Of a stretch of 64,000 nucleotides of DNA, positions 17,117 through 26,215 are shown in pieces. Under the pieces are notes generated by a model that did no database searches, was not told the origin of the DNA, and saw only the letters and a list, made by a program, of their open reading frames with translations. The stretch comes from Telluria beijingensis (GTDB taxonomy: Bacteria; Pseudomonadota; Gammaproteobacteria; Burkholderiales; Burkholderiaceae_D): positions 5,286,858-5,350,857 of the forward strand of contig NZ_CP132480.1 in the NCBI RefSeq assembly GCF_030770395.1, written 5' to 3'. The stretch's first letter is position 1; each line of letters starts with the position of its first letter. Position numbers and translations under genes: made by a program.

Positions 17117-18454
17117 ATGCAAGACGATATCCGCGCCGCCGGCGCAGTCGATGTCCAGGAATTCCTGAACGAGAACCGGTTCACGCCCTTCCAATGGCTG
17201 ATCTTCGCCCTGTGCTTCCTGATCGTGCTGCTCGACGGCTTCGACACCGCCGCGATCGGCTTCATCGCGCCGTCCCTGATCAGCGAATGGGGCGTGTCGC
17301 GCCAGGCGCTGGCGCCGGTGCTGAGCGCGGCGCTGTTCGGACTGGCCAGCGGCGCCGTGCTGGCCGGACCGCTGTCCGACCGCCTCGGCCGCAAGCTGGT
17401 GCTGAGCGTGTCGACGCTGCTGTTCGGCGCCGCCTGCGCCTGGTCGGCCTATGCCACCAGCCTCACCGAGCTGGCGGTGCTGCGCTTCATCACCGGCATC
17501 GGCCTGGGCGCGGCGATGCCCAACGCGGTCACCATGATGAGCGAATACTGCCCGGACAAGCGCCGCGCGATGCTGACCAATGCGATGTTCTGCGGCTTTC
17601 CGCTGGGCGCCGCCTTCGGCGGCTTCCTGGCGGCCTGGATGATCCCGCAGTGGGGCTGGCGCAGCGTGCTGCTGCTTGGCGGCGTGGCGCCGGTGCTGGT
17701 CGGGATCGTGATCGTGCTGGTGCTGCCGGAATCGGTGCGCTTCCTGCTGGCGCGCGGCGGACGCCAGGAGCAGGTGCGCGCCGCGCTGCGCCGCATCTCG
17801 GCCAGCGCCGACCGGGCCACCGCCTTCGTGATGACCGAAAAGAAGCCCGGCGGCAGCGCCGGCAGCGGCATGGCCGTGATCATGTCGCGTCCCTACCTCC
17901 TCGGCACCCTGATGCTGTGGACTGCCTATTTCATGGGCCTGGTGATCTTCTATTCCCTGATCAACTGGATGCCGCTGCTGTTCAAGGATGCCGGCCTGTC
18001 GACCCAGAACGCGACCCTGGTCGCCGCGCTGTTCCCGCTGGGCGGCGTGGGCGCCGTGTTCTTCGGCTACCTGATGGACCGCTACAACGCCAATGCGGTG
18101 GTGGCGACCGGCTTCGCGCTGACGGCGGTGAGCATCTTCGCCATCGGCCAGAGCGCGGGCAACCTCGGCCTGTTGATGGCGGTGGTGTTCGTCGCCGGCG
18201 TGGTCATGAATACCGCCCAGTCTTCGCTGCCCGCCCTCGCGGCCGCCTTCTATCCAACCCAGGGCCGGGCCACCGGGGTGGCGTGGATGATGGGCTTCGG
18301 GCGCCTGGGCGGCATCGCCGGCTCGTTCCTGGTGGCCGAACTGGCGCGCCTGCAGTTCGGGATCGGCGGCATCTTCGCCGTGGTGGCCCTGGCCGGCGCC
18401 GTGGCGGCGGTGGCGCTGCTGGTCAAAATGGCGAGCAAGGCAGATAATACCTAG
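17117..18454 (+). CDS. MFS transporter, aromatic acid:H+ symporter (AAHS) type
   Basis: A 445-residue inner-membrane transporter with about 12 helices. The first helix carries LLDGFDTAAIGFIAPSL, the DGxD signature of AAHS carriers such as PcaK and BenK. The loop 2-3 motif is GPLSDRLGRKLVL. A hydrophilic central loop (about 225-260) separates the two halves. The ATG at 17117 has GGAG at good spacing; a start at 17096 is possible. It is divergent from the receptor/hydrolase operon, so the three probably handle one class of organic acid or ester. Confidence 0.88.
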   Translation: MQDDIRAAGAVDVQEFLNENRFTPFQWLIFALCFLIVLLDGFDTAAIGFIAPSLISEWGVSRQALAPVLSAALFGLASGAVLAGPLSDRLGRKLVLSVSTLLFGAACAWSAYATSLTELAVLRFITGIGLGAAMPNAVTMMSEYCPDKRRAMLTNAMFCGFPLGAAFGGFLAAWMIPQWGWRSVLLLGGVAPVLVGIVIVLVLPESVRFLLARGGRQEQVRAALRRISASADRATAFVMTEKKPGGSAGSGMAVIMSRPYLLGTLMLWTAYFMGLVIFYSLINWMPLLFKDAGLSTQNATLVAALFPLGGVGAVFFGYLMDRYNANAVVATGFALTAVSIFAIGQSAGNLGLLMAVVFVAGVVMNTAQSSLPALAAAFYPTQGRATGVAWMMGFGRLGGIAGSFLVAELARLQFGIGGIFAVVALAGAVAAVALLVKMASKADNT

Positions 18455-18485
18455 GTCGCCCGACAGGGCATGACAGGACCCTGGA

Positions 18486-19478
18486 ATGCCCTTTCCCATC
18501 GAAGAAAAACTCGTGATCGGCGTCGCCTCCAGCGCGCTGTTCGACCTGTCCGAATCGCACCAGGTCTATCTCGACCAGGGCCCGGACGAATACCGCGCCT
18601 ACCAGGAACGCCAGCGCGACGTCGTGCTGGCGCGCGGCGTGGCCTTTCCCTTCATCAGGCGCTTCCTCGGCATCAACCGCTGCTTCCCGCAGCAGGCGCC
18701 GGTCGAAGTGGTGCTGTTGTCCCGCAACTCGCCTGAAACCGGCTTGCGCGTGATGCGCTCGATCGCCCACTACGGGCTCGATATCTCGCGCGCCGTGTTC
18801 ATGACCGGCAAATCCCCCTATCCCTACCTGCCGGCCTTCAATGCCGCGCTATTCCTGAGCGCGAACGAGGAAGACGTCCGGAGCGCGATCGACGTCGATT
18901 ACCCGGCCGGCCTGGTGCTGCCGTCGCGCGTCGCCCTCGACGAAGACACCGATGACATCGAGCTGCGGGTGGCCTTCGACTTCGACGGCGTGCTGGCCGA
19001 CGACGAATCCGAAACGGTATTCAAGCGCGACGGCCTGGGCGAATTCCACGCCCACGAGACGCTGCACATGGCGCGCCCGCACCAGCCCGGACCGCTGGCC
19101 ACCATGTTCCGCAAGCTGGCCATGCTGCAGCAGCTCGAGAAAGAAGCCGAGCGCGACGATCCCGGCTACCGCCGCATCGTGCGCATCGCCATCATCACGG
19201 CGCGCAGCGCGCCGGCCCACGAGCGCGTCGTCACCACGCTGGGTAGCTGGGGCGTCTCGGCCGACGAGACCTTCTTTTTGGGCGGCATGGACAAGGCCCG
19301 GGTGCTGTCGGTGTTCAAGCCGCACATCTTCTTCGACGACCAGCTCACCCACCTCAGGTCGGGGCCGGGCGGCACGATCCCGATGGTGCACGTGCCGTTC
19401 GGGATCGCCAACCGGCGCGCCGCCGACGCTCCTACAGGGGCGGCAACGCCATCAGGCGCTCCAGTTCCGGCTGCATAG
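18486..19478 (+). CDS. 5'-nucleotidase, cytosolic cN-I family
   Basis: A 330-residue cytosolic protein matching the 5'-nucleotidase family (PF06189). It shows EEKLVIGVASSALFDL at the N-terminus, the HAD-like catalytic motif VAFDFDGVLADDESE near residue 165, RIAIITARSAPAHERV, and the late acidic motif FFDDQ. It should dephosphorylate nucleoside monophosphates in salvage. Its 3' end overlaps the convergent SGNH hydrolase gene by 47 bp. Confidence 0.88.
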   Translation: MPFPIEEKLVIGVASSALFDLSESHQVYLDQGPDEYRAYQERQRDVVLARGVAFPFIRRFLGINRCFPQQAPVEVVLLSRNSPETGLRVMRSIAHYGLDISRAVFMTGKSPYPYLPAFNAALFLSANEEDVRSAIDVDYPAGLVLPSRVALDEDTDDIELRVAFDFDGVLADDESETVFKRDGLGEFHAHETLHMARPHQPGPLATMFRKLAMLQQLEKEAERDDPGYRRIVRIAIITARSAPAHERVVTTLGSWGVSADETFFLGGMDKARVLSVFKPHIFFDDQLTHLRSGPGGTIPMVHVPFGIANRRAADAPTGAATPSGAPVPAA

Positions 19479-20751
19479 CCCTGGCCCAGATCGCATAGCC
19501 GGCGGCGTTCGGGTGCAACAGGTCGGGCATGATGTCCTCGGACAGCGTGCCGTCCGGCCGCAGCAATGCCCGGTTCACGTCCAGGAAGAACACCTGGCGT
19601 CCGTCGGCCAGCGCCGGCAGGCGCGCATTGATGGCGTCGTTGATGCGGCGCAGCGGACCGTCCGGGGCCGCGTCGCGCGGGAAGATCGCCAGCAGCAGGA
19701 TGCGGGTATGCGGCAGGCGCTGCTTGATTTCGTCGATATTGCGCGCGATGCCGGCCGCCGTGATGGCCGGGAAGTCGCTGCGCCGCCCAGTATTGTTGGT
19801 GCCGACCATCAGCACCGCCACCTTCGGCGCCAGGCCGTCCAGCGCGCCATGCTCGAGCCGCCACAGGACGTTCTCGGTACGGTCGCCCCCGAAGCCGAAC
19901 TCCATCGCGTCGTGGCGCGCGTAATACTGCTGCCAGACGGCGGCGCCGTCCTTGCCCCAGCCCTCGGTGATCGAGTCTCCGATGAAGACCAACTGCGGGC
20001 CGCGGCCGGCGGCCACCATGCGCTTTGCATCCTCGAGCTTCTGGCGGTGGCGCGGCAGCCACCACGAGATCGACCACGATTCGTTCAGCATGTCGGGCGT
20101 GACGGCCACCGTGCGCCAGTCGGGACACGGCGTATTGGGCGTGCCGCCCTGGGAAAAGACCACGTTGGCGATGGCGACCTCGCCACTGCCGGTGCCCTCG
20201 AGCAGGAAGGGCCGCCGCACCGCCTTGAAATCGTCGCCGTCGCGCGCGAAACAGGACATCGACAGCACGACGCGGCGCCATCCTTGTCCTTCGGCGGCGC
20301 GGCCCGGCACCACGTGCGACACATGCCGCTCGCAGCCTTCGCCGCACCCTACCTTGAACATGATGCCGCCCTGCGCGAGCGCGTCGACCTTCAGGTCGAA
20401 GGCCAGCGTGCCGCGCGCGAGATAGGGCCGCAGGTCTTGCGGGGCGCCCTGCAGCAGGATGCCGCTCTTCCAGATGTCCTTCCAGCGTAAAGTGAGCGCC
20501 GGCGCGCCGCCCGGTCCGTCGCTGCGCGCCAGCGCGATCGCGCCGTTCGGGAATTTGGCGCGGATGCCTGCATCGGCATCGACCCGCTCGCCCTGCAGCG
20601 GGTGTACGCTGTCCGGCGCCAGCGCCGCGACGGCGATGCCGGGGCGCGGTGTGCCGTCGAACAGGACCAGTGCAGGCGGCGGCGCCGCGGAGGTGCTTGA
20701 CAATGGCAGGAAGGCGAGCGTCAGGGGGATGGCGGCCAGGGCGCGGCGCAT
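19432..20751 (-). CDS. Secreted two-domain SGNH/GDSL esterase
   Basis: A 439-residue protein with a signal peptide (first ~22 residues). The first half (about 30-200) resembles the beta-sandwich module found in exo-glucanase-like proteins and is probably carbohydrate-binding. The second half is an SGNH hydrolase of the PAF-acetylhydrolase-like type: block I FIGDSITEGWG, block II GFGGDRTENVLWRLEHG, block III LMVGTNNTG and block V DLLHPNAAGY. It may deacetylate a polysaccharide; this is inference. The 3' end overlaps the convergent nucleotidase gene. Confidence 0.85.
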   Translation of the reverse strand: MRRALAAIPLTLAFLPLSSTSAAPPPALVLFDGTPRPGIAVAALAPDSVHPLQGERVDADAGIRAKFPNGAIALARSDGPGGAPALTLRWKDIWKSGILLQGAPQDLRPYLARGTLAFDLKVDALAQGGIMFKVGCGEGCERHVSHVVPGRAAEGQGWRRVVLSMSCFARDGDDFKAVRRPFLLEGTGSGEVAIANVVFSQGGTPNTPCPDWRTVAVTPDMLNESWSISWWLPRHRQKLEDAKRMVAAGRGPQLVFIGDSITEGWGKDGAAVWQQYYARHDAMEFGFGGDRTENVLWRLEHGALDGLAPKVAVLMVGTNNTGRRSDFPAITAAGIARNIDEIKQRLPHTRILLLAIFPRDAAPDGPLRRINDAINARLPALADGRQVFFLDVNRALLRPDGTLSEDIMPDLLHPNAAGYAIWARAMQPELERLMALPPL

Positions 20752-20814
20752 GGGGTCTCCTTGTGTATTTATTGATCAGGCAAACCCCGATCATGCGCCA
20801 GTTCCGGCGCAAGC

Positions 20815-21492
20815 TCAAGCCCGGGACCGGCACACCCAGCCCCGGAAGGCGCCGCCCACATAGAACACGTCGATATCCTCGAAGCCGGCTTCGCGCAGCA
20901 GCGCCTCGTCTTCGCCCGGCGCCAGCACCGACAGGTTGGCGAGGATGCCCTCGCGCCGCCGGCGCGCGAGATCCGGCGCCACCCCGTTGGCCAGCGCGAA
21001 GGCTTCGTCGCGCGCCATCCAGCGTGCGCGTTCCGGCGCCTCCTGCGCAATACTCAGGTGCATGACGACGAAGGGACTGCCCGGTTCCAGGCGCTCGTGG
21101 AGCGCGCGCAGTGCATGGCGGCGCTCGGGAGGCGCCATGAAGTGCATGGTGAGCAGGCAGCAGGCGGCGTCGAACGGGCCTTGCGGCGCCACGTCGACAT
21201 AGCCTTCGTGCAGGCGCACCCGCCCGGCATGCGCCGCGACCGTGCGGCGCGCCAGGTCCAGCATCGCGCGCGAGGGATCGACGCCGTCGAAGGTCCAGCC
21301 GGGTTGAGAGTCGGCGAAGGCCTTGAGTTCCAGGCCGCCGCCGGCGCCCAGCACCAGCACCCGCGCATCATCCGGCGCCCGCTCGGCCAGCAAGACCCGC
21401 GCCATGCGCTGCATGTCGGCGAAGCCGGGGACGAAGATCGGCGGGCCGTCGTGGTAGTGCGCGATCATGGCCGGATCGTGAAAATGGGACAT
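20815..21492 (-). CDS. Class I SAM-dependent methyltransferase
   Basis: A 225-residue protein with the Rossmann SAM-binding motif VLVLGAGGGLELKAFA (motif I), an acidic end of strand 2 (FDGVDPS) and FDAACCLLTMHF (motif IV). The substrate cannot be inferred. A ribosome site GGAG precedes the ATG. It is divergent from mfd. Confidence 0.85.
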   Translation of the reverse strand: MSHFHDPAMIAHYHDGPPIFVPGFADMQRMARVLLAERAPDDARVLVLGAGGGLELKAFADSQPGWTFDGVDPSRAMLDLARRTVAAHAGRVRLHEGYVDVAPQGPFDAACCLLTMHFMAPPERRHALRALHERLEPGSPFVVMHLSIAQEAPERARWMARDEAFALANGVAPDLARRRREGILANLSVLAPGEDEALLREAGFEDIDVFYVGGAFRGWVCRSRA

Positions 21493-21514
21493 CGTCGAAC
21501 TCCATGTGATTTCT

Positions 21515-21551
21515 CGTAACTTAGAATATTACGTAAACGCCTGGAGCGCAA
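21515..21551 (-). promoter_or_regulatory. Possible promoter and CGTAA-N9-TTACG operator of the methyltransferase gene
   Basis: On the minus strand TTGCGC (21551-21546) and TATTCT (21528-21523) are 17 bp apart. An inverted repeat CGTAA/TTACG (21515-21519 and 21529-21533) brackets the -10. The arrangement suits a repressed promoter. Consensus-based only. Confidence 0.35.
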
Positions 21552-21661
21552 GTGCCGGCCTGCCCAACCCCTCATGGCCACCGCGCGCGCGTCCCGGTGA
21601 TCCCTTGCGCCTTCGTCTATAATGAATGCCTACTTTTGACGCGAACGTAACAGCACGCTGC

Positions 21662-24600
21662 ATGCCTTTCGATCTCAAGAAGCACCTCCCCAAGCCAGGC
21701 CACCGTTTCGTCCTGCCGCTGGCCCATGGCTCGTCCGACGCCTATGCCATCGCCACCGCCGCGCTGGCGCTCAAAGCCAACCGCCAGATGCTCACCGTCG
21801 TCGTTGCCAATGCCAGCGACGGCCAGCGCCTGCTCGACGAAATCCCCTGGTTTGCGGACGGCAAACTCGCCTGCCACCTGCTGCCCGACTGGGAAACGCT
21901 GCCCTACGACGCGTTCTCGCCGCACCAGGACCTGGTATCGGAACGCCTGGCCACCTTGCACGAGATCCGCAACGGGCAGTGCGACGTGCTGGTGGTGCCC
22001 GCCACCACGGCGCTGGTGCGCCTGGCCCCGCCCTCCTTCCTGGCCGCCTACACCTTCTTCTTCCGCCAGGGCGAACGCCTGGACGAGGCAAAGCTGAAGG
22101 CCCAGCTGACGCTGGCCGGCTATACGCATGTGTCGCAGGTGATGTCGCCCGGCGAATACTCGGTGCGCGGCGGCCTGATCGACCTGTTCCCGATGGGTTC
22201 GGCCCTGCCCTACCGGCTCGACCTGTTCGGCGACGAGATCGAATCGATCCGCACCTTCGATGCCGACACCCAGCGCTCGCTGTATCCGGTGCGCGAAGTT
22301 CGCCTGCTGCCTGGCCGCGAATTCCCGATGGACGACGCCGCCCGCACCGCCTTCCGCGGCCGCTGGCGCGAGCGTTTCGAAGGCGATCCGACGCGCTCGC
22401 CGATCTACCGCGACATCGGCAACGGCATCGCCTCGGCCGGCATCGAATACTACCTGCCGCTGTTCTTCGACCAGACCGCGAACCTGTTCGACTACCTGCC
22501 GCCCGAGGCGCCGGTGGCCCTGGTGGGCGACATCGACGCGGCGATCCAGCGCTTCTGGCTGGACACCGAATCGCGCTACCGCTTCCTGAAAACCGACCGC
22601 GAACGGCCGATCCTGGAACCGCATGAGCTGTTCCTGGGCGCCGAGCAGTTCTTCACCTGCATCAAGCCGCACGGCCGCTGGAATATCGCACGCGATCCCG
22701 CGGCCCCGGCATCCGAGCTGTCGGCCCCGATCCCCGACATCGCCGTCAACCGGCGCCTGGACGACCCGCTGACCAACCTGCGCGCCTACCTGCTCCGCAC
22801 GGACGCCCGCGTGATGATCTGCGCCGATTCGGCCGGCCGCCGCGAGACCCTGCAGCAGTATTTCGGCGAGTACAGGCTGGACCTGGCGCCGGTCGAAGGC
22901 TTCGAGGGCTTCCGCCAGGGCGACGCCAAACTCGCGCTGGGCGTGGCCCCGCTGCAGGCAGGCTTCGAGCTGAGCGACGCGGAATCCGGCCACCTGGTGT
23001 TCATCACGGAGACCGAGCTGTACGCGGGCTCGGGCCGGCGCGCCGGCAAGAAGAAGCAGGAAGCGACGAGCCAGGTCGAGTCGATGGTGCGCGACCTGTC
23101 GGAGCTCAAGATCGGCGACCCGGTGGTGCACATCAACCACGGCATCGGGCGCTATATGGGCCTGACCAGCATGGATCTGGGCGAAGGCGAGACCGAGTTC
23201 CTGCACCTGGAATACGCCAAGGACACCAAGCTGTATGTGCCGGTGTCGCAGCTGCATGTGATCTCGCGCTATTCGGGCACCTCGCCCGAGGACGCGCCGC
23301 TGCATTCGCTGGGTTCGGGCCAGTGGGAAAAGGCCAAGCGCAAGGCTGCCGAGCAGGTGCGCGACACGGCCGCCGAGCTGCTCAACCTGTATGCGCGGCG
23401 CGCCGCGCGCCAGGGCCATGCCTTCGAATACTCGAGTCTCGATTACGAAAACTTCGCCCAGAGCTTCGGCTTCGACGAGACGCCGGACCAGGCCGAGGCA
23501 ATCCACAACGTGATCAAGGACATGACGTCGGGCCGCCCGATGGATCGCCTGGTGTGCGGCGACGTCGGCTTCGGCAAGACCGAGGTCGCGCTGCGCGCCG
23601 CCTTCATCGCGGTCATGGGCGGCAAGCAGGTGGCGATCCTGGCCCCGACCACCCTGCTGGCCGAACAGCATGCCCAGACCTTTGCCGACCGCTTCGCCGA
23701 CTGGCCCGTGAAGATCGCCGAGCTGTCGCGCTTCCGCACCGGCAAGGAGATCAATAATGCGATCAAGGGCATGGCCGACGGCACCCTCGACATCGTGATC
23801 GGCACCCACAAGCTGCTGTCGCCCGATGTGAAATTCACGCGCCTGGGGCTGGTGATCATCGACGAGGAGCATCGCTTCGGCGTGCGCCAGAAGGAGGCCT
23901 TGAAGTCCTTGCGCGCCGAGGTCGACGTGCTGACGCTGACCGCGACCCCGATCCCGCGCACGCTGGGCATGGCGCTGGAAGGCTTGCGCGACTTTTCCAT
24001 CATCGCCACCGCGCCGCAGAAGCGCCTGGCGATCAAAACCTTCGTGCGCAGCGAAGACGGTTCGATCATCCGCGAAGCCTGCCTGCGCGAGCTGAAACGT
24101 GGCGGCCAGATCTACTTCCTGCACAACGAGGTCGACACCATCGAGAACCGGCGCGCGATGCTACAGGAACTGCTGCCCGAAGCGCGCATCGGCGTGGCCC
24201 ACGGCCAGATGCACGAGCGCGACCTGGAGAAGGTCATGCGCGACTTCGTGGCCCAGCGCTTCAACATCCTGCTGTGCACGACGATCATCGAGACCGGCAT
24301 CGACGTGCCGACCGCGAACACCATCATCATGCACCGCGCCGACAAGTTCGGCCTGGCCCAGCTGCACCAGCTGCGCGGCCGGGTCGGCCGTTCGCACCAC
24401 CAGGCCTATGCCTACCTATTGGTGAGCGACCTGGCGAACCTGACCAAGCAGTCGCAGCGCCGCCTGGATGCGATCCAGCAGATGGAAGAACTGGGCAGCG
24501 GCTTCTATCTGGCCATGCACGACCTGGAGATCCGCGGCGCCGGCGAGGTGCTGGGCGAGAACCAGTCGGGCGAGATGCTCGAAGTGGGCTTCCAGCTGTA

Positions 24601-25108
24601 TTCGGACATGCTCAACGAGGCGGTGCGTTCGCTCAAGGCCGGCAAGGAGCCCGACCTGGCGGCGCCGCTGTCGTCGACCACCGAGATCAACCTGCACGTG
24701 CCGGCCCTGCTGCCGGCCGACTACTGCGGCGACGTGCACGAGCGCCTGTCGATCTACAAGCGCCTGGCCAACTGCGAAAGCCAGGACCGGATCGACAGCA
24801 TGCAGGAAGAACTGATCGACCGCTTCGGCAAGATGCCGGACGCCGTCAAGGCGCTGGTCGAAACCCACCGCCTGCGCATCGCCGCGAAGACCGTCGGCAT
24901 CGTCAAGATCGATGCCCACGGCGAGGCGGCCAGCCTGCAGTTCATGGAGAAGCCGCCGATCGATCCGCTCAAAATCATTACGCTGATCCAGAAGAACCGC
25001 CACGTCAAGCTGGCCGGCCAGGACAAGCTGCGCATCACGGCCAGCATGCCCGACCTGGCGGCGCGCGTGAACCAGATCAAACAGACCATCAAACAACTGC
25101 TCGCCTGA
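21662..25108 (+). CDS. mfd: Transcription-repair coupling factor Mfd
   Basis: A 1148-residue DNA translocase that removes RNA polymerase stalled at lesions and recruits UvrA; the length is typical. The N-terminal UvrB-like part includes PDWETLPYDAFSPHQD and RGGLIDLFP. A CarD-like RNA-polymerase-interacting domain follows (GDPVVHINHGIGRYMGL). The helicase core has Walker A CGDVGFGKTEVALRA near residue 635, DEEHRFG near 735 and LTATPIPRTLGMAL, then the C-terminal TRCF domain. The ATG at 21662 (MPFDLKKHLP) is preferred: a TATAAT at 21618-21623 would put the transcript start past the alternative ATG at 21626. Confidence 0.97.
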   Translation: MPFDLKKHLPKPGHRFVLPLAHGSSDAYAIATAALALKANRQMLTVVVANASDGQRLLDEIPWFADGKLACHLLPDWETLPYDAFSPHQDLVSERLATLHEIRNGQCDVLVVPATTALVRLAPPSFLAAYTFFFRQGERLDEAKLKAQLTLAGYTHVSQVMSPGEYSVRGGLIDLFPMGSALPYRLDLFGDEIESIRTFDADTQRSLYPVREVRLLPGREFPMDDAARTAFRGRWRERFEGDPTRSPIYRDIGNGIASAGIEYYLPLFFDQTANLFDYLPPEAPVALVGDIDAAIQRFWLDTESRYRFLKTDRERPILEPHELFLGAEQFFTCIKPHGRWNIARDPAAPASELSAPIPDIAVNRRLDDPLTNLRAYLLRTDARVMICADSAGRRETLQQYFGEYRLDLAPVEGFEGFRQGDAKLALGVAPLQAGFELSDAESGHLVFITETELYAGSGRRAGKKKQEATSQVESMVRDLSELKIGDPVVHINHGIGRYMGLTSMDLGEGETEFLHLEYAKDTKLYVPVSQLHVISRYSGTSPEDAPLHSLGSGQWEKAKRKAAEQVRDTAAELLNLYARRAARQGHAFEYSSLDYENFAQSFGFDETPDQAEAIHNVIKDMTSGRPMDRLVCGDVGFGKTEVALRAAFIAVMGGKQVAILAPTTLLAEQHAQTFADRFADWPVKIAELSRFRTGKEINNAIKGMADGTLDIVIGTHKLLSPDVKFTRLGLVIIDEEHRFGVRQKEALKSLRAEVDVLTLTATPIPRTLGMALEGLRDFSIIATAPQKRLAIKTFVRSEDGSIIREACLRELKRGGQIYFLHNEVDTIENRRAMLQELLPEARIGVAHGQMHERDLEKVMRDFVAQRFNILLCTTIIETGIDVPTANTIIMHRADKFGLAQLHQLRGRVGRSHHQAYAYLLVSDLANLTKQSQRRLDAIQQMEELGSGFYLAMHDLEIRGAGEVLGENQSGEMLEVGFQLYSDMLNEAVRSLKAGKEPDLAAPLSSTTEINLHVPALLPADYCGDVHERLSIYKRLANCESQDRIDSMQEELIDRFGKMPDAVKALVETHRLRIAAKTVGIVKIDAHGEAASLQFMEKPPIDPLKIITLIQKNRHVKLAGQDKLRITASMPDLAARVNQIKQTIKQLLA

Positions 25109-25122
25109 CGAGAACGATATTC

Positions 25123-25971
25123 ATGACCACGAACCTGGTGCTGCAAGGACCGCAGGCTGACCTAGAAACCCTCCAACGCCTGGCGCGCCTGGCCAATCCG
25201 CAAGCGGTCATTCCGCTGGGCGAGCATGCGCTGCGCGCCGAAGGCGTGGCCTACGGCGCCGCGCTCAAGCAGGAAGTCGACGCCGCCGCCTTCGAGGCCG
25301 GCGTCGACGCCACCTTCATCGCGGCCGGCCGCCGGCTGTCCGACTTCAGGCTGGTGGCGATGGACATGGATTCGACCCTGATCACGATCGAGTGCATCGA
25401 CGAGATCGCCGACATGCAGGGCCTCAAGCCGCAGGTGGCGGCGATCACCGAGGCGGCCATGCGCGGCGAGCTCGATTTTTCCGAAAGTCTGAACCGGCGC
25501 GTGGCCCTGCTCGAAGGCCTGGAAGCGAGCGCGCTGCAGCGCGTCTACGACGAGCGCCTGCGCATCTCGATGGGCGGAGAAGCGATGCTCAAGGCCGTGC
25601 AGGCGGCCGGTCTCAAGACGCTGCTGGTATCGGGCGGCTTCACCTTCTTCACCGACCGCCTCAAGCCGCGCCTGGGGCTGGACACCACCCACGCCAACGT
25701 GCTGGAAGTCGTCGACGGCAAGCTGACTGGCCGGGTGCTGGGCGGCATCGTCGATGCCGAGGAAAAGAAGCGCACCGTGCAGCGCGTGTGCGCCGAACTC
25801 GGGATCGATCCATCGCAGGCGATCGTCATGGGCGACGGCGCCAATGACCTGAAAATGATGGGCATCGCCGGCCTGTCGGTGGCCTTCCGCGCCAAGCCGG
25901 TGGTGCGCGAGCAGGCGAACGTCGCCCTCAATTTCTCGGGCCTGGACGGGCTGCTGGCCATCCTGGCCTGA
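25123..25971 (+). CDS. serB: Phosphoserine phosphatase SerB
   Basis: A 282-residue HAD phosphatase, the last step of serine synthesis. Motif I is VAMDMDSTLITIECIDE with the nucleophile Asp, motif II LLVSGGFTFF, motif III with Lys in EEKKRTVQRV and motif IV VMGDGANDLKMM. The N-terminal ~75 residues are the ACT-like part of proteobacterial SerB. It lies 14 bp after mfd and is probably co-transcribed. A weak hairpin follows. Confidence 0.96.
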   Translation: MTTNLVLQGPQADLETLQRLARLANPQAVIPLGEHALRAEGVAYGAALKQEVDAAAFEAGVDATFIAAGRRLSDFRLVAMDMDSTLITIECIDEIADMQGLKPQVAAITEAAMRGELDFSESLNRRVALLEGLEASALQRVYDERLRISMGGEAMLKAVQAAGLKTLLVSGGFTFFTDRLKPRLGLDTTHANVLEVVDGKLTGRVLGGIVDAEEKKRTVQRVCAELGIDPSQAIVMGDGANDLKMMGIAGLSVAFRAKPVVREQANVALNFSGLDGLLAILA

Positions 25972-25989
25972 CAACGATCGTGGTAAAGA

Positions 25990-26009
25990 CGCCGGCAGCA
26001 TAGCCGGCG
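25990..26009 (+). terminator. Possible terminator after serB
   Basis: CGCCGGC and GCCGGCG form a 7-bp stem with a 6-nt loop, followed after a few bases by GGTTTTA. The T-run is short and not adjacent, so this is a weak candidate. The rest of 25972-26215 shows no gene. Confidence 0.35.
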
Positions 26010-26215
26010 CCATGGTTTTACGGCGTTTGCCGCACCGCCCTTCCTGGGCATCCGCTGATTTTTAGAATTGGCAATCCTTCCCATCAGAAATCCGCACGAC
26101 ACAGCGCAAAAGATGTGCGCGACAGGACCCGCGCGGCCGGCGCTCCGCGATATCTTGGATTGGCGCCCGAACCCGAGCGCGCCCCACTCTCCAGGACCTT
26201 CTTCAGGAGCCCGCC

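Noticed and set aside
19432..19478. Frameshift suspected where the nucleotidase and SGNH hydrolase genes overlap by 47 bp
   Set aside because: The genes are convergent, both end with low-complexity tails after complete domains, and such 3' overlaps are common.
21617..24124. An 835-codon minus-strand frame opposite mfd
   Set aside because: Shadow of mfd codon bias; composition is low-complexity Arg/Gln/Val/Ala.
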